NCBI GenBank assembly: GCA_963629575.1
Contig: CAVGIM010000057.1
Span: forward strand, 1 to 15,112
Direction of reading: 5' to 3'
Origin: Hallerella sp963629575
GTDB lineage: Bacteria; Fibrobacterota; Fibrobacteria; Fibrobacterales; Fibrobacteraceae
Length of the DNA stretch: 15,112 nucleotides
A program made the position numbers and the translations under genes. The notes below the pieces were generated by a model. It ran no database searches and was not told the DNA's origin. It was given only the letters and a program-made list of their open reading frames with translations. Positions 1 through 6,438 of this stretch are shown piece by piece. The stretch's first letter is position 1. The number at the start of each line of letters is the position of its first letter.

Positions 1-41
1 CCTGTCTGCCGACAGGCAGGCCAAACAGGTCGCTTGGCGAC
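1..41. repeat. Nested short inverted repeats at the window edge
   Basis: CCTGTC-TGCC-GACAGG (1-16) is a 6-bp stem with a 4-base loop. It overlaps a second possible stem, CTGCC-GACA-GGCAG (6-19). A third small stem, GTCGC-TTG-GCGAC, lies at 29-41. No coding region covers them. They could be the end of an intergenic repeat or of a terminator for a gene to the left. No T-tract follows, and the left context is missing. Confidence 0.35.
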
Positions 42-180
42 AAAAAGCCTAGACGGGAAACGTCAAAAGCCTTTCGGCAGAAAGCAACGACGCGATTTCC
101 CATCCATGCCCCATCAAGTACGCTCTGATTTTGTAATTTGTCTTTTGAATCGAAAAATACAAACGCTCGAAACCTCGGGC

Positions 181-186
181 GGAGGA
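181..186 (+). promoter_or_regulatory. Ribosome binding site of the first lipoprotein gene
   Basis: GGAGGA ends four bases before the ATG at 191 and fixes the start of this ORF. I could not identify a convincing promoter in the preceding 140 bases, although one is expected there because this is the first gene of the run. Confidence 0.75.
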
Positions 187-190
187 ACCG

Positions 191-640
191 ATGAAAAAAA
201 GAATTCTCTTGTCCGCTCTGCTTTTTCCGCTGTTCTTTACGGCTTGCTCTTCGGAACCGATGCAGATTGTCTGCGGAAAGGACTTTTTGCAAAAACGCGC
301 GACCGTCGTCGATACGTCGAGCGTGTTCCGCAGTTCGGAACCTTTCATCATGCAGTTCCGCTACGGGAAGAACTTCGATTTCTCGAAGCTCAAGTGGGAA
401 GTCACAAACGCGTCGGGAAAGGTCATCGCCGCCAAGACAAGCCCTGTCAATGCGAAGGAAGGTTCCTACACGGTCTTGGTATCTTCCATCCGCGGAGGCT
501 TTTCGAGTGCGACGGAATTCTTCAGGGCGAAGGAGGGCGAATTTTCCATTCGGTTCCTTGATGCGGACGCGGACACGCTCTTGCTGCAAAAACAGATTCG
601 CGTTGTCCGGAACAGCGAAAAAATCGACGGGGCAAAATGA
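191..640 (+). CDS. Putative lipoprotein, 149 aa, unknown function
   Basis: The protein begins with a lysine-rich n-region, a hydrophobic stretch and a lipobox ending FTAC, with Cys19 as the predicted lipidated residue. SSEP follows the cysteine, so the mature protein would be an envelope lipoprotein of about 130 residues. The rest is soluble and appears rich in beta-strand residues, with no motif I recognise. The start is supported by GGAGGA just upstream. The stop codon overlaps the ATG of the next lipoprotein gene (ATGA, 637-640), so the two are probably translationally coupled and belong to the operon ending in murI. Function is unknown. The lipoprotein call is firm and nothing beyond it is claimed. 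Confidence 0.85.
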   Translation: MKKRILLSALLFPLFFTACSSEPMQIVCGKDFLQKRATVVDTSSVFRSSEPFIMQFRYGKNFDFSKLKWEVTNASGKVIAAKTSPVNAKEGSYTVLVSSIRGGFSSATEFFRAKEGEFSIRFLDADADTLLLQKQIRVVRNSEKIDGAK

Positions 641-1548
641 AACATCTGATTCTAATCTTGTCGTCTCTTTCTCTCTTGGCCTGTTCTTCGGATGTCGAAG
701 TGAATTACAGGCTTTCGGAACCCGTTTCCGTAGATCTTTACACGGAAAGCACGTATGCGACAATGGACTTGGAAAATGTAGAACGCATCGGGACCATCAA
801 CGCGGATTATGTCCGTCTGGAGTATTCCCAAAAAGGCGACACCCTGCTCATTCTCCGAAATTTTGAAATCGACAAGTCGCGCGGCTATCTCAAGAATTCC
901 CACCCGGCGGAACTCCAGTGGCGGCTTCCCGAAGTCCTGACCAAGGGCGTTGCGGAACGGGTCGTCGAAACTTCGGGCTTTGCCGAAGGCTACGATACGC
1001 TTCTCTACAGCATCCCGATGCCGAAGCGTTGGCGCGACCAGCTTCTCAATCCCGATTACATCAAGCATCTCGAACGCCAGGAAAAGCATCGCTACGAGAT
1101 GGATCACCTGCTCGTGGGCAAGGTTCCCGAAAAAGGAAACATCACGCAGCTCTTGAAGGATCGCGGTCGCCTCCGGTTTGCCCTCATTCAGGTGGATTCC
1201 GTGGTCACGGAAGGTTTTCGCAACCTCGACAAGCGCAAGTGTTTCGCCTATACGGTCTATCTGAAGGAAAAGGAAAGCTTCCCCTATTACATCTGGGAGC
1301 AGCACGTAAACAGCAAGATCGGGACAGAAAAGTTTCAGGCCTATCACACGGGGCTCAAGGCGGAGTACGAAACCGCCTACTGGGTAACGCTCGATCCCGA
1401 AACGGGCATTCCGTGCCAGGAGCGCGAAGTCAAGGTGGGGACCCACACCATGGTGAACGCGAAGACTGGCGATACGGCGACATTCAAGAGCAATACGACG
1501 CTAGAACGCCTTTACACGGTCATTCGGGATTCTTCGGACGCGAAATGA
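637..1548 (+). CDS. Putative lipoprotein, 303 aa, unknown function
   Basis: The N-terminus is a typical lipoprotein signal: a short basic start, then a leucine/serine-rich core and SLLAC with Cys16 as the lipidation site, followed by SSD. The remaining ~285 residues look like a soluble envelope domain with many charged residues and aromatic pairs. There are no transmembrane segments after the signal and no enzyme motif I can name. The ATG overlaps the stop of the gene before it, and its own stop overlaps the ATG of the next gene. It is therefore the middle member of three stop-start-coupled lipoprotein genes. The ATG at 637 is preferred because it opens directly into the signal peptide and makes the ATGA overlap. 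Confidence 0.85.
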   Translation: MKHLILILSSLSLLACSSDVEVNYRLSEPVSVDLYTESTYATMDLENVERIGTINADYVRLEYSQKGDTLLILRNFEIDKSRGYLKNSHPAELQWRLPEVLTKGVAERVVETSGFAEGYDTLLYSIPMPKRWRDQLLNPDYIKHLERQEKHRYEMDHLLVGKVPEKGNITQLLKDRGRLRFALIQVDSVVTEGFRNLDKRKCFAYTVYLKEKESFPYYIWEQHVNSKIGTEKFQAYHTGLKAEYETAYWVTLDPETGIPCQEREVKVGTHTMVNAKTGDTATFKSNTTLERLYTVIRDSSDAK

Positions 1549-2003
1549 TTCGTCTTGGCTGGAGTTCTCTTGCGCTTCTAGGCGTGCTGCTTGCGGCATG
1601 CGGCGGAACGAAGTCCGCCCAGCAGACCATGGCGGAAGACCGAGACTATATGTATCGGGAGGCCTATGGCGCATACATCAAGGCCGAGGGACGCTACTTG
1701 AACCTGCTCTTCAACATCGAACGGATGCCCGAAGAGGAGGAACTCTGGATGATGAAGCGCGACCAGATGAAGGAACTCGAACAGCTTCGCGCCCTGATGC
1801 TCCAGGCTCGCTCGGAACTCGATGAATCGCTCCAGGACTGGGAACGCTACCTTTCCGAACTCCAGAAGGAAACGATGGAGGCTAAAGCGGTTTCCCGGGC
1901 GAAATTTCGCACGGCAAATGACGAGAGGACTTCTCCGGGACACCTTCTCCCGGGGGAATTTGCGAAGGATTCCATTCGAAAGGCAATGCAGGGGCAACCG
2001 TGA
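1545..2003 (+). CDS. Putative helical lipoprotein, 152 aa
   Basis: The start at 1545 is chosen because it gives an ATGA overlap with the preceding stop and opens directly into a lipoprotein signal. That signal has a leucine/alanine-rich core ending LLAAC, with Cys19 followed by GG. The longer reading frame upstream (from about 918) is a shadow of the previous gene. After the signal, residues ~30-117 are dominated by Glu, Lys, Arg, Gln, Leu and Met with heptad-like spacing. This predicts a long helix or coiled coil anchored to a membrane by its N-terminal lipid. The tail from ~120 is less ordered. The stop codon overlaps the GTG start of murI. It could be a periplasmic spacer or adaptor, but function is unknown. 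Confidence 0.82.
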   Translation: MIRLGWSSLALLGVLLAACGGTKSAQQTMAEDRDYMYREAYGAYIKAEGRYLNLLFNIERMPEEEELWMMKRDQMKELEQLRALMLQARSELDESLQDWERYLSELQKETMEAKAVSRAKFRTANDERTSPGHLLPGEFAKDSIRKAMQGQP

Positions 2004-2809
2004 TAGGCGTCTTCGATTCCGGCTTTGGAGGCCTTTCCATCTTGCGCGAACTGCGACTCGCTCTTCCCGATTACGATTTTCTCTATCTTGGGGATAACGC
2101 TCGCGCGCCATACGGTTCCCGCACGTTCGATACCATCTACCGCTATACGCTCGAAGCGGTCCGCGCTCTTTTTGACAGGGGTTGCCCGCTTGTCATTCTC
2201 GCCTGCAACACGGCCAGCGCCCGGGCGCTCCGCACCATCCAGCAGCGCGACCTGCCGACCCTCGCCCCGCAGAACCGCGTCCTGGGCATTATCCGTCCCA
2301 CGGCGGAGGAAGCGGGAAATTTCTCGAAGAACGGCCATCTGGGAATCTTGGGAACGGCCGGAACGGTGGAATCGAACAGCTATCCGATCGAAATCGGGCA
2401 TTTCTTTCCAAGGCTCCAGGTTACGCAGGAGGCTTGCCCGCTATGGGCGACTCTTGTCGAAAACGGCGAAATCGACAGCGAGGGAACGCGGTTCTTCGTG
2501 AAAAGGGACATCGATCGGTTGCTAGCGAAGGATCCGCAGATCGATGCGATTCTCTTGGCGTGCACGCACTATCCGTTGCTCCTGCCGGTTATCGAAAGGG
2601 TCGTTCCGCCGCAAGTCCGGGTCGTTTCGCAAGGTGCGATCGTCGCCCAGAAGACGCTTGACTATCTGAGGCGGCATCCCGAAATGGAACAAAGGCTGAC
2701 CCGAGGGGGGAGCTTGGCCTTTTTGACGACCGATACCCCCGAATTTTTCCGCAAAGGGGCGACTTTCTTCGGTGTGGATAAGGTTTCTGCAAAAACTTTG
2801 ACTTTTTAA
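2000..2809 (+). CDS. murI: Glutamate racemase MurI
   Basis: This enzyme interconverts L- and D-glutamate in the cytoplasm without a cofactor and supplies the D-Glu added by MurD to the peptidoglycan stem peptide. The sequence shows the family's N-terminal FDSGFGG motif (5-11), YLGDNARAPYG (29-39), the first catalytic cysteine in ACNTAS (Cys69) and the second in ACTHYP (Cys188 with His190). At 269 residues it is close to full family length. The GTG at 2000 is the likely start because MIGVFDSG begins exactly where family members begin, and it overlaps the upstream TGA by 3 bases of a GTGA. It is the last gene of the lipoprotein operon, and no terminator follows it. Confidence 0.95.
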   Translation: MIGVFDSGFGGLSILRELRLALPDYDFLYLGDNARAPYGSRTFDTIYRYTLEAVRALFDRGCPLVILACNTASARALRTIQQRDLPTLAPQNRVLGIIRPTAEEAGNFSKNGHLGILGTAGTVESNSYPIEIGHFFPRLQVTQEACPLWATLVENGEIDSEGTRFFVKRDIDRLLAKDPQIDAILLACTHYPLLLPVIERVVPPQVRVVSQGAIVAQKTLDYLRRHPEMEQRLTRGGSLAFLTTDTPEFFRKGATFFGVDKVSAKTLTF

Positions 2810-2827
2810 GGTATAATTTTATATCTT
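2798..2827 (+). promoter_or_regulatory. Predicted sigma-70-type promoter upstream of the 2894 gene
   Basis: TTGACT (2798-2803), an 18-base spacer and TATCTT (2822-2827) make a plausible promoter. Its -35 lies inside the last codons of murI. A TATAAT at 2812-2817 is an alternative -10, but it has no good -35 at the right distance. Transcription would start near 2834 and leave a leader of about 60 bases before the gene at 2894. Confidence 0.5.
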
Positions 2828-2893
2828 GCAGGAGGAAAACGAACCATCACTGGTCCGCTTTTGATACTTTTACTCTGAGGAAAAGGACGTACT

Positions 2894-3568
2894 ATGCCGC
2901 AAATACAGATTAATTTAACCGGTTGGCAAGGCTTCCGTGGCAAGAACACGGGCAGTCTTCTCTATGTCGAGACCAGCCGAATGTCCGTTGTCCCGGTCCG
3001 TGACCAGCTAAACGAAAACGAAAAAGGTTCCTTTTCGGAACCGAACTACGAAACTTCCACGTATGGATTTGTTTCTTGCTGCAATGTCAAGGCCATCAAT
3101 AAGATTGTCAAAACGAACAAGAGCCGCTACATTTTATTTGGAACGCGCTACGAAGGCGGGGACGCGGATTACAAGGACAAGTATCTGATTATGGGATATA
3201 TGCGCATCGAGCATACGAAGGATGTCCGTTCGCGCCATATCCAGTCCTATATGGCGACGCAGGGGGCCGTGGAACCGGAATGCATGCGCCTCGAAGAGGA
3301 TCTCGCTGTCCACGGACCGATGCACTTCGTGTCTCTCCCGGATTCTTACGTGCTCACGGATGACCGCTTGAAGGAATGGGGCTACAAGGGCCACGTGGGA
3401 CGCCAGCTCAAGACGGTCTTTGGCGAGGAGCATACGAAAGAAATCCTCGCGCACCTGGATTCTCGGGACGACAAGATCGACGAGTATATCGCGACCGTCG
3501 AAGAGTTCAAGAAAGCGCTTGCCGCCCAACAGGCCGCCGAAAGCTCCGAGGAACAGTCCGAAAGCTGA
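2894..3568 (+). CDS. Hypothetical protein, 224 aa, soluble
   Basis: I do not recognise the family. The protein is soluble, with no signal peptide or membrane segment. It opens with a compact, probably beta-rich part (GWQGFRGKNTG, residues 8-18) and a cysteine pair in FVSCCNVKA. Next comes a strand-like YILFGTRYEGG and an IMGYMRIEHTKDVR segment. The C-terminal third (~165-224) becomes helical and charged, and ends in a low-complexity Ala/Gln/Ser/Glu tail that is probably disordered. The middle loosely recalls small nucleic-acid-binding beta-barrels of the EVE/ASCH kind, but that is only an impression. An AAGGA lies a few bases before the ATG. The gene stands alone between its own promoter and a strong terminator at 3604-3632. 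Confidence 0.8.
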   Translation: MPQIQINLTGWQGFRGKNTGSLLYVETSRMSVVPVRDQLNENEKGSFSEPNYETSTYGFVSCCNVKAINKIVKTNKSRYILFGTRYEGGDADYKDKYLIMGYMRIEHTKDVRSRHIQSYMATQGAVEPECMRLEEDLAVHGPMHFVSLPDSYVLTDDRLKEWGYKGHVGRQLKTVFGEEHTKEILAHLDSRDDKIDEYIATVEEFKKALAAQQAAESSEEQSES

Positions 3569-3603
3569 ACTGTCCCGGAAATTCCAAAAGATTGAATCGA
3601 TGA

Positions 3604-3632
3604 GCCCGGTGTCATGCCGGGCCTATCTTTTT
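3604..3632 (+). terminator. Rho-independent terminator after the 2894 gene
   Basis: GCCCGG (3604-3609) pairs perfectly with CCGGGC (3617-3622) across a 7-base loop, and is followed by CTATCTTTTT. The G/C-rich stem plus T-tract 36 bases after the stop codon is a standard intrinsic terminator. Confidence 0.85.
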
Positions 3633-3696
3633 GGTTGGAACTTTGGCATTGCAGATTTGATCGCAGGAATAATGGAACATCGGGAACTCGAGGCTT

Positions 3697-3725
3697 TTGA
3701 CAGTCGCGCCGAGGTTGTGTATATT
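3697..3725 (+). promoter_or_regulatory. Near-consensus sigma-70 promoter for the 38-codon ORF
   Basis: TTGACA (3697-3702), a spacer of exactly 17 bases and TATATT (3720-3725) form the best promoter in the window. Transcription should start near 3732. The first transcribed bases can fold into CCGCA-GTTC-TGCGG (3734-3747), a short 5'-end hairpin that sits ahead of the ribosome binding site. Confidence 0.75.
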
Positions 3726-3763
3726 TAGAAAGCCCGCAGTTCTGCGGAAAAGCAAACAAAGAC

Positions 3764-3770
3764 AGGAGGA
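3764..3770 (+). promoter_or_regulatory. Strong Shine-Dalgarno sequence of the 38-codon ORF
   Basis: AGGAGGA ends four bases before the ATG at 3775. It is among the strongest ribosome binding sites in the window and is the main reason to accept this short ORF. Confidence 0.7.
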
Positions 3771-3774
3771 AGAG

Positions 3775-3891
3775 ATGCCTTTAGATTCAATGAATGGCAA
3801 TAGTAGTGCAAAACTTGATAATTTGGGATTGGCTCTTTTACACGATATGAAAAGACGTGAATATGACATGCATCGTCTTAATGAAGCTTAA
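3775..3891 (+). CDS. Small ORF, 38 aa, unknown
   Basis: A 38-codon ORF starting at the ATG at 3775, directly behind AGGAGGA and about 45 bases downstream of a near-consensus promoter. The reading frame extends further upstream but lacks initiation signals there. The peptide is hydrophilic, with a short leucine-rich stretch (NLGLALLHDMKRREYD, ~17-32), and looks like an amphipathic helix. It has no signal peptide, membrane segment or amino-acid run typical of an attenuation leader. The broken membrane protein gene begins 76 bases further on, presumably in the same transcript. It could be a genuine small protein, a leader peptide or the surviving N-terminus of a decayed gene. The expression signals are good and function is unknown. 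Confidence 0.55.
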   Translation: MPLDSMNGNSSAKLDNLGLALLHDMKRREYDMHRLNEA

Positions 3892-3967
3892 AAAATGTTG
3901 GTAATGAAAGGCTGCACCAAGTTTTAGATTGGTTGCTGGTGCGCTACTGCTATCCGAGGAACTGAAG

Positions 3968-4384
3968 ATGAAAGGGGCGCAAAAATTTTTTTTGATAGTC
4001 GCTTTGGCAAGTGCGGTCCTATGTCCGTTGTCGTTCATTCTTTTGCTCGATAAATATACGCGGGCAAGTGAATTTTCGCCGCAATTTTTTGGATTTGTTT
4101 TTGCGTTTTTGGGAACGTTCGCTTACTGTTTGATAGTTTTGGCCGCTTTATGGTTTTGCTTTGTGGTTTTAAAAAGGAGAAGTTCTTTGTTGTTTGACTT
4201 TAGAACGCTAAAATTGCTTTTTATTTTTGGTTCTGTCGTTTGTATGGCGTATTTTGCTGTAGGTTTTGTCGTGTTTCAGGGAATGTATGTTGGAAATACA
4301 ATTTTTTATTTGACTAGTCGATTTGCCGCGTATTTTTTTTTCGATTTTCTTTTCTTTGTTGTCCTATCTCCTAATTCTATCTAA
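3968..4384 (+). CDS. Multi-pass membrane protein, N-terminal part before a frameshift (138 aa as read)
   Basis: The ATG at 3968 is chosen for its GAGGA at 3956-3960. The in-frame upstream start at 3929 has no such signal. The product is strongly hydrophobic, with membrane segments at about 7-27, 39-67 and 82-103, and part of a fourth before a stop at 4384. The run of nine T at 4333-4341 is the probable break: removing one T (or a +1 shift) joins this frame to the one ending at 4598. That would give about 209 residues whose downstream part is also hydrophobic. No family is recognised. The DNA is markedly richer in A/T than argA next to it. Either the gene is frameshifted, the T count is a sequencing error, or the tract slips. 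Confidence 0.6.
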   Translation: MKGAQKFFLIVALASAVLCPLSFILLLDKYTRASEFSPQFFGFVFAFLGTFAYCLIVLAALWFCFVVLKRRSSLLFDFRTLKLLFIFGSVVCMAYFAVGFVVFQGMYVGNTIFYLTSRFAAYFFFDFLFFVVLSPNSI

Positions 4385-4598
4385 AAATAAAAAAAATATT
4401 AGAGCCTCAATGTTTATTCTGTTAGTGCCTTCTGCCGTGATCCTGTTCGAAAAGCTTCTATTAGGAAGGATTACCGTTCTAGATATTTCTTTCAATGCGC
4501 TTTACTTTGTACTCTGGGCGGGATTTTCCTATCAGGTTACCTCTAAAAATTACCTTGGTCAAGAAAATTCGAGCGAGACCAAGCGAAGGCAGGAATGA
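4323..4598 (+). pseudogene. C-terminal part of the frameshifted membrane protein
   Basis: This frame is +1 relative to the gene starting at 3968 and has no credible start of its own: it begins at a TTG inside the other frame, and the first ATG (4410) lacks a Shine-Dalgarno sequence. Read from the T-run onward it gives a hydrophobic segment around SLLSYLLILS, a Lys/Asn loop, two more hydrophobic segments (MFILLVPSAVILF and FNALYFVLWAGFSY) and a charged tail. That pattern fits the missing end of the upstream membrane protein better than an independent gene. It ends 64 bases before argA. Confidence 0.55.
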
Positions 4599-4626
4599 AA
4601 AGTGGCTTAAAATCCCGATTCCCGTC

Positions 4627-4655
4627 TTTTGGTTGCGTTCCGACATAGCTATATT
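4627..4655 (+). promoter_or_regulatory. Predicted promoter placing the argA start at or next to +1
   Basis: TATATT at 4650-4655 is a good -10, while the -35 (TTTTGG, 4627-4632, 17-base spacer) is weak. Only seven bases separate the -10 from the ATG at 4663, so the transcript would begin at or beside the start codon. There is no Shine-Dalgarno sequence in between. Confidence 0.45.
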
Positions 4656-4662
4656 TTTTCCC

Positions 4663-6021
4663 ATGAGCAACGGTTTTGACCATTTGAACGTGCAGAACAT
4701 CGAAGTCGCAGGGTTTATCCGCGAGGTTTTCGGTTACATCACCCGGTTCAAGGGGCAGCTCTTTGTGCTGAAAATCGAAGACAGCCTGATGGAGCATCCG
4801 CTGTTTCCCGTGCTGATACGGGACATTACGCTCTTGCACAAGATAGGCGTCAAGATTCTGATCGTTCCGGGGACGCGAAAAAGCATCGACCGGCAGCTTG
4901 CCGCGTGGGAAATCGCCTCCGAGTTCAAGAACGGCGTGCGTCTCACGAGTGAAGAGGCGCTTCCCCTGATTGAACAGGCGTCTCTTGGAGCGGCCCAGCG
5001 CATCATGAGCCACTTGACGGCGGGTGGCTGTCACGGAATGCAGGGAAACTGGGTGTCTGCCCGGAGCATGGGAATTATCGAAGGCGTCGATTATATGCGC
5101 ACCGGTCGAATCGAGCGGATCGAGAAGAACATCATCGAACACCTGCTTTCGGAGGATTACATCCCTATCATCCCGCCGATCGGTTGGAACAAGATTGGCC
5201 ATGCCTACAACATTTCGAGTACGGAACTTGCGATGGAACTCTGCAAGTATTTGACCGTCGGAAAGCTTTTCTTCATCGGAAGCGAAAACGGCATTCGGGC
5301 GGAGAGTCTTGCCACGGGAACGAACACGCGCTATCTGGACGTAACGGACAACGGCGAAATTTCCGCATTGGACATTGAACAGGCGCAGGAAATCCTGGAC
5401 CTGAATTCGGGCAAGTTGAACTTTGCGCAGGTCGATTATCTGAAAAACGCCATTGCCGCCTGCAAGGCCGGTGCGAAGCGCGTGCATCTTATCAGCGGCG
5501 AAACGCAGGGAAGCGTCTTGCAGGAAGTGTTTTCGAGCCGCGGCGACGGAACGATGGTCTATGCGAACCAGTATTCGAGCATTCGCCCGGCGACGACGGA
5601 CGATATTCCGGACATTCTCCGGATCATGCAGGACTACATCGCGAAGGGATATCTCATTTCGCGGACACAGGAATCCATTTCGGAAAAGCTCTCGGACTAT
5701 GTCGTGTATGCAATCGACAACGTGATCCACGGTTGCGGCGCGCTCCATGCGTTCGAGGACAACTCGGCGGAAGTCGCGGCGATAGCCGTTGCGGCGAACT
5801 ATCGCAAGTCGGGAGTCGGGGCAGCGATTGTGCGGCACCTGGTGGCAACAGCCCGGATGCGCGGCTTTCACAAGGTATTTCTGCTCACGACTCAGGCGCT
5901 TGACTGGTTCTACCAGCTGGGATTCAAGGACGGTACGCTCGAAGACTTGCCGAAGTCCAAACGCGACCATTACAACTATCAAAGGCATTCGAGAATCCTG
6001 GTGATGCCGCTTGGAAAGTGA
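4663..6021 (+). CDS. argA: N-acetylglutamate synthase (amino-acid kinase + GNAT)
   Basis: Transfers acetyl from acetyl-CoA to L-glutamate, the first step of arginine biosynthesis in the cytoplasm. The layout is the classical ArgA one: an amino-acid-kinase-like domain (~10-300) and a C-terminal GNAT acetyltransferase domain (~305-452). The join resembles ArgA, with SSRGDGTMVY followed by SSIRPATTDDI. The acetyl-CoA-binding motif A is visible as IAVAANYRKSGVGAAI. From 4663 the protein has 452 residues, near E. coli ArgA (443). The open frame continues upstream to 4495, but that part is out of keeping with the family and overlaps the membrane-protein remnant. The stop overlaps the next gene's start. 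Arginine inhibition is typical of the family but cannot be read from the sequence. Confidence 0.9.
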   Translation: MSNGFDHLNVQNIEVAGFIREVFGYITRFKGQLFVLKIEDSLMEHPLFPVLIRDITLLHKIGVKILIVPGTRKSIDRQLAAWEIASEFKNGVRLTSEEALPLIEQASLGAAQRIMSHLTAGGCHGMQGNWVSARSMGIIEGVDYMRTGRIERIEKNIIEHLLSEDYIPIIPPIGWNKIGHAYNISSTELAMELCKYLTVGKLFFIGSENGIRAESLATGTNTRYLDVTDNGEISALDIEQAQEILDLNSGKLNFAQVDYLKNAIAACKAGAKRVHLISGETQGSVLQEVFSSRGDGTMVYANQYSSIRPATTDDIPDILRIMQDYIAKGYLISRTQESISEKLSDYVVYAIDNVIHGCGALHAFEDNSAEVAAIAVAANYRKSGVGAAIVRHLVATARMRGFHKVFLLTTQALDWFYQLGFKDGTLEDLPKSKRDHYNYQRHSRILVMPLGK

Positions 6022-6437
6022 TGCGGTTGCCGGGTCGAAAAAGCGTTTTGGGCCAGATGTGGCGATACCTTTTTACGGGCGGGCTTGCCTTTGTCGTTGA
6101 TTTTGGACTTTTCGCGCTTTGCCTTCATGCGCTTGGCTGGCATTACCTCGTCGCGAACCTTGCGGGGCTAATCGCCGGTCTCGTCGTGAATTACTGGATA
6201 AGTGTCCGATGGGTCTTTGCCGCCTGCAAGCGGAGCGTTTCGAGCAGACCTTTGGAGTTTTCCCTGTTTGCGCTGATCGGAATCCTGGGAGTTCTCCTAA
6301 ACCAGTTCCTCATGTGGCTCCAGGTGGATTTTCTCGAGCTTGTACCGATGCTTGCCAAGCTTGTTTCCTCGGCGATTGTTTTGCTGTGGAATTTTGGTAT
6401 CCGGAAAATATTCCTTTTTAAATCGCTGAAGGATTGA
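6021..6437 (+). CDS. GtrA-family membrane protein
   Basis: A 138-residue protein with four predicted membrane helices (about 15-35, 41-61, 77-98, 105-125). It carries the two basic/aromatic signatures typical of GtrA-like proteins, NYWISVRWVF after helix 2 and WNFGIRKIFLF at the C-terminus. GtrA-family proteins are thought to move undecaprenyl-phosphate-linked sugars across the inner membrane for later transfer to surface polymers. The ATG at 6021 overlaps the argA stop by one base (TGATG). A GTG at 6018 is an equally possible start and would add one residue. The gene ends one base before the FAD oxidoreductase gene. The usual GtrB-type partner glycosyltransferase is not in this window. Confidence 0.85.
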   Translation: MRLPGRKSVLGQMWRYLFTGGLAFVVDFGLFALCLHALGWHYLVANLAGLIAGLVVNYWISVRWVFAACKRSVSSRPLEFSLFALIGILGVLLNQFLMWLQVDFLELVPMLAKLVSSAIVLLWNFGIRKIFLFKSLKD

Positions 6438-6438
6438 T

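Noticed and set aside
34..561. 175-codon open frame overlapping the first lipoprotein gene
   Set aside because: It is out of frame with a gene that has a clear lipoprotein signal and Shine-Dalgarno sequence. Its own product is Arg/Gly-rich and looks like a frame shadow.
652..1446. 264-codon - strand open frame opposite the second lipoprotein gene
   Set aside because: It is entirely antisense to a well-supported gene, has no start signals, and its composition is typical of an antisense shadow in GC-rich coding DNA.
2831..2836. Extra AGGAGG-like motif 58 bases before the 2894 start
   Set aside because: No start codon follows at a usable distance, and it lies at the predicted transcription start, so it is probably coincidental.
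4495..4662. Upstream extension of the argA reading frame
   Set aside because: The extra 56 residues do not resemble ArgA N-termini and overlap the membrane-protein remnant. From 4663 the length matches the family.
4543..5988. 481-codon - strand open frame opposite argA
   Set aside because: Long, but antisense to a clearly recognised ArgA with intact GNAT motifs. The translation shows no domain and is Arg/His/Val-rich as expected for a shadow.
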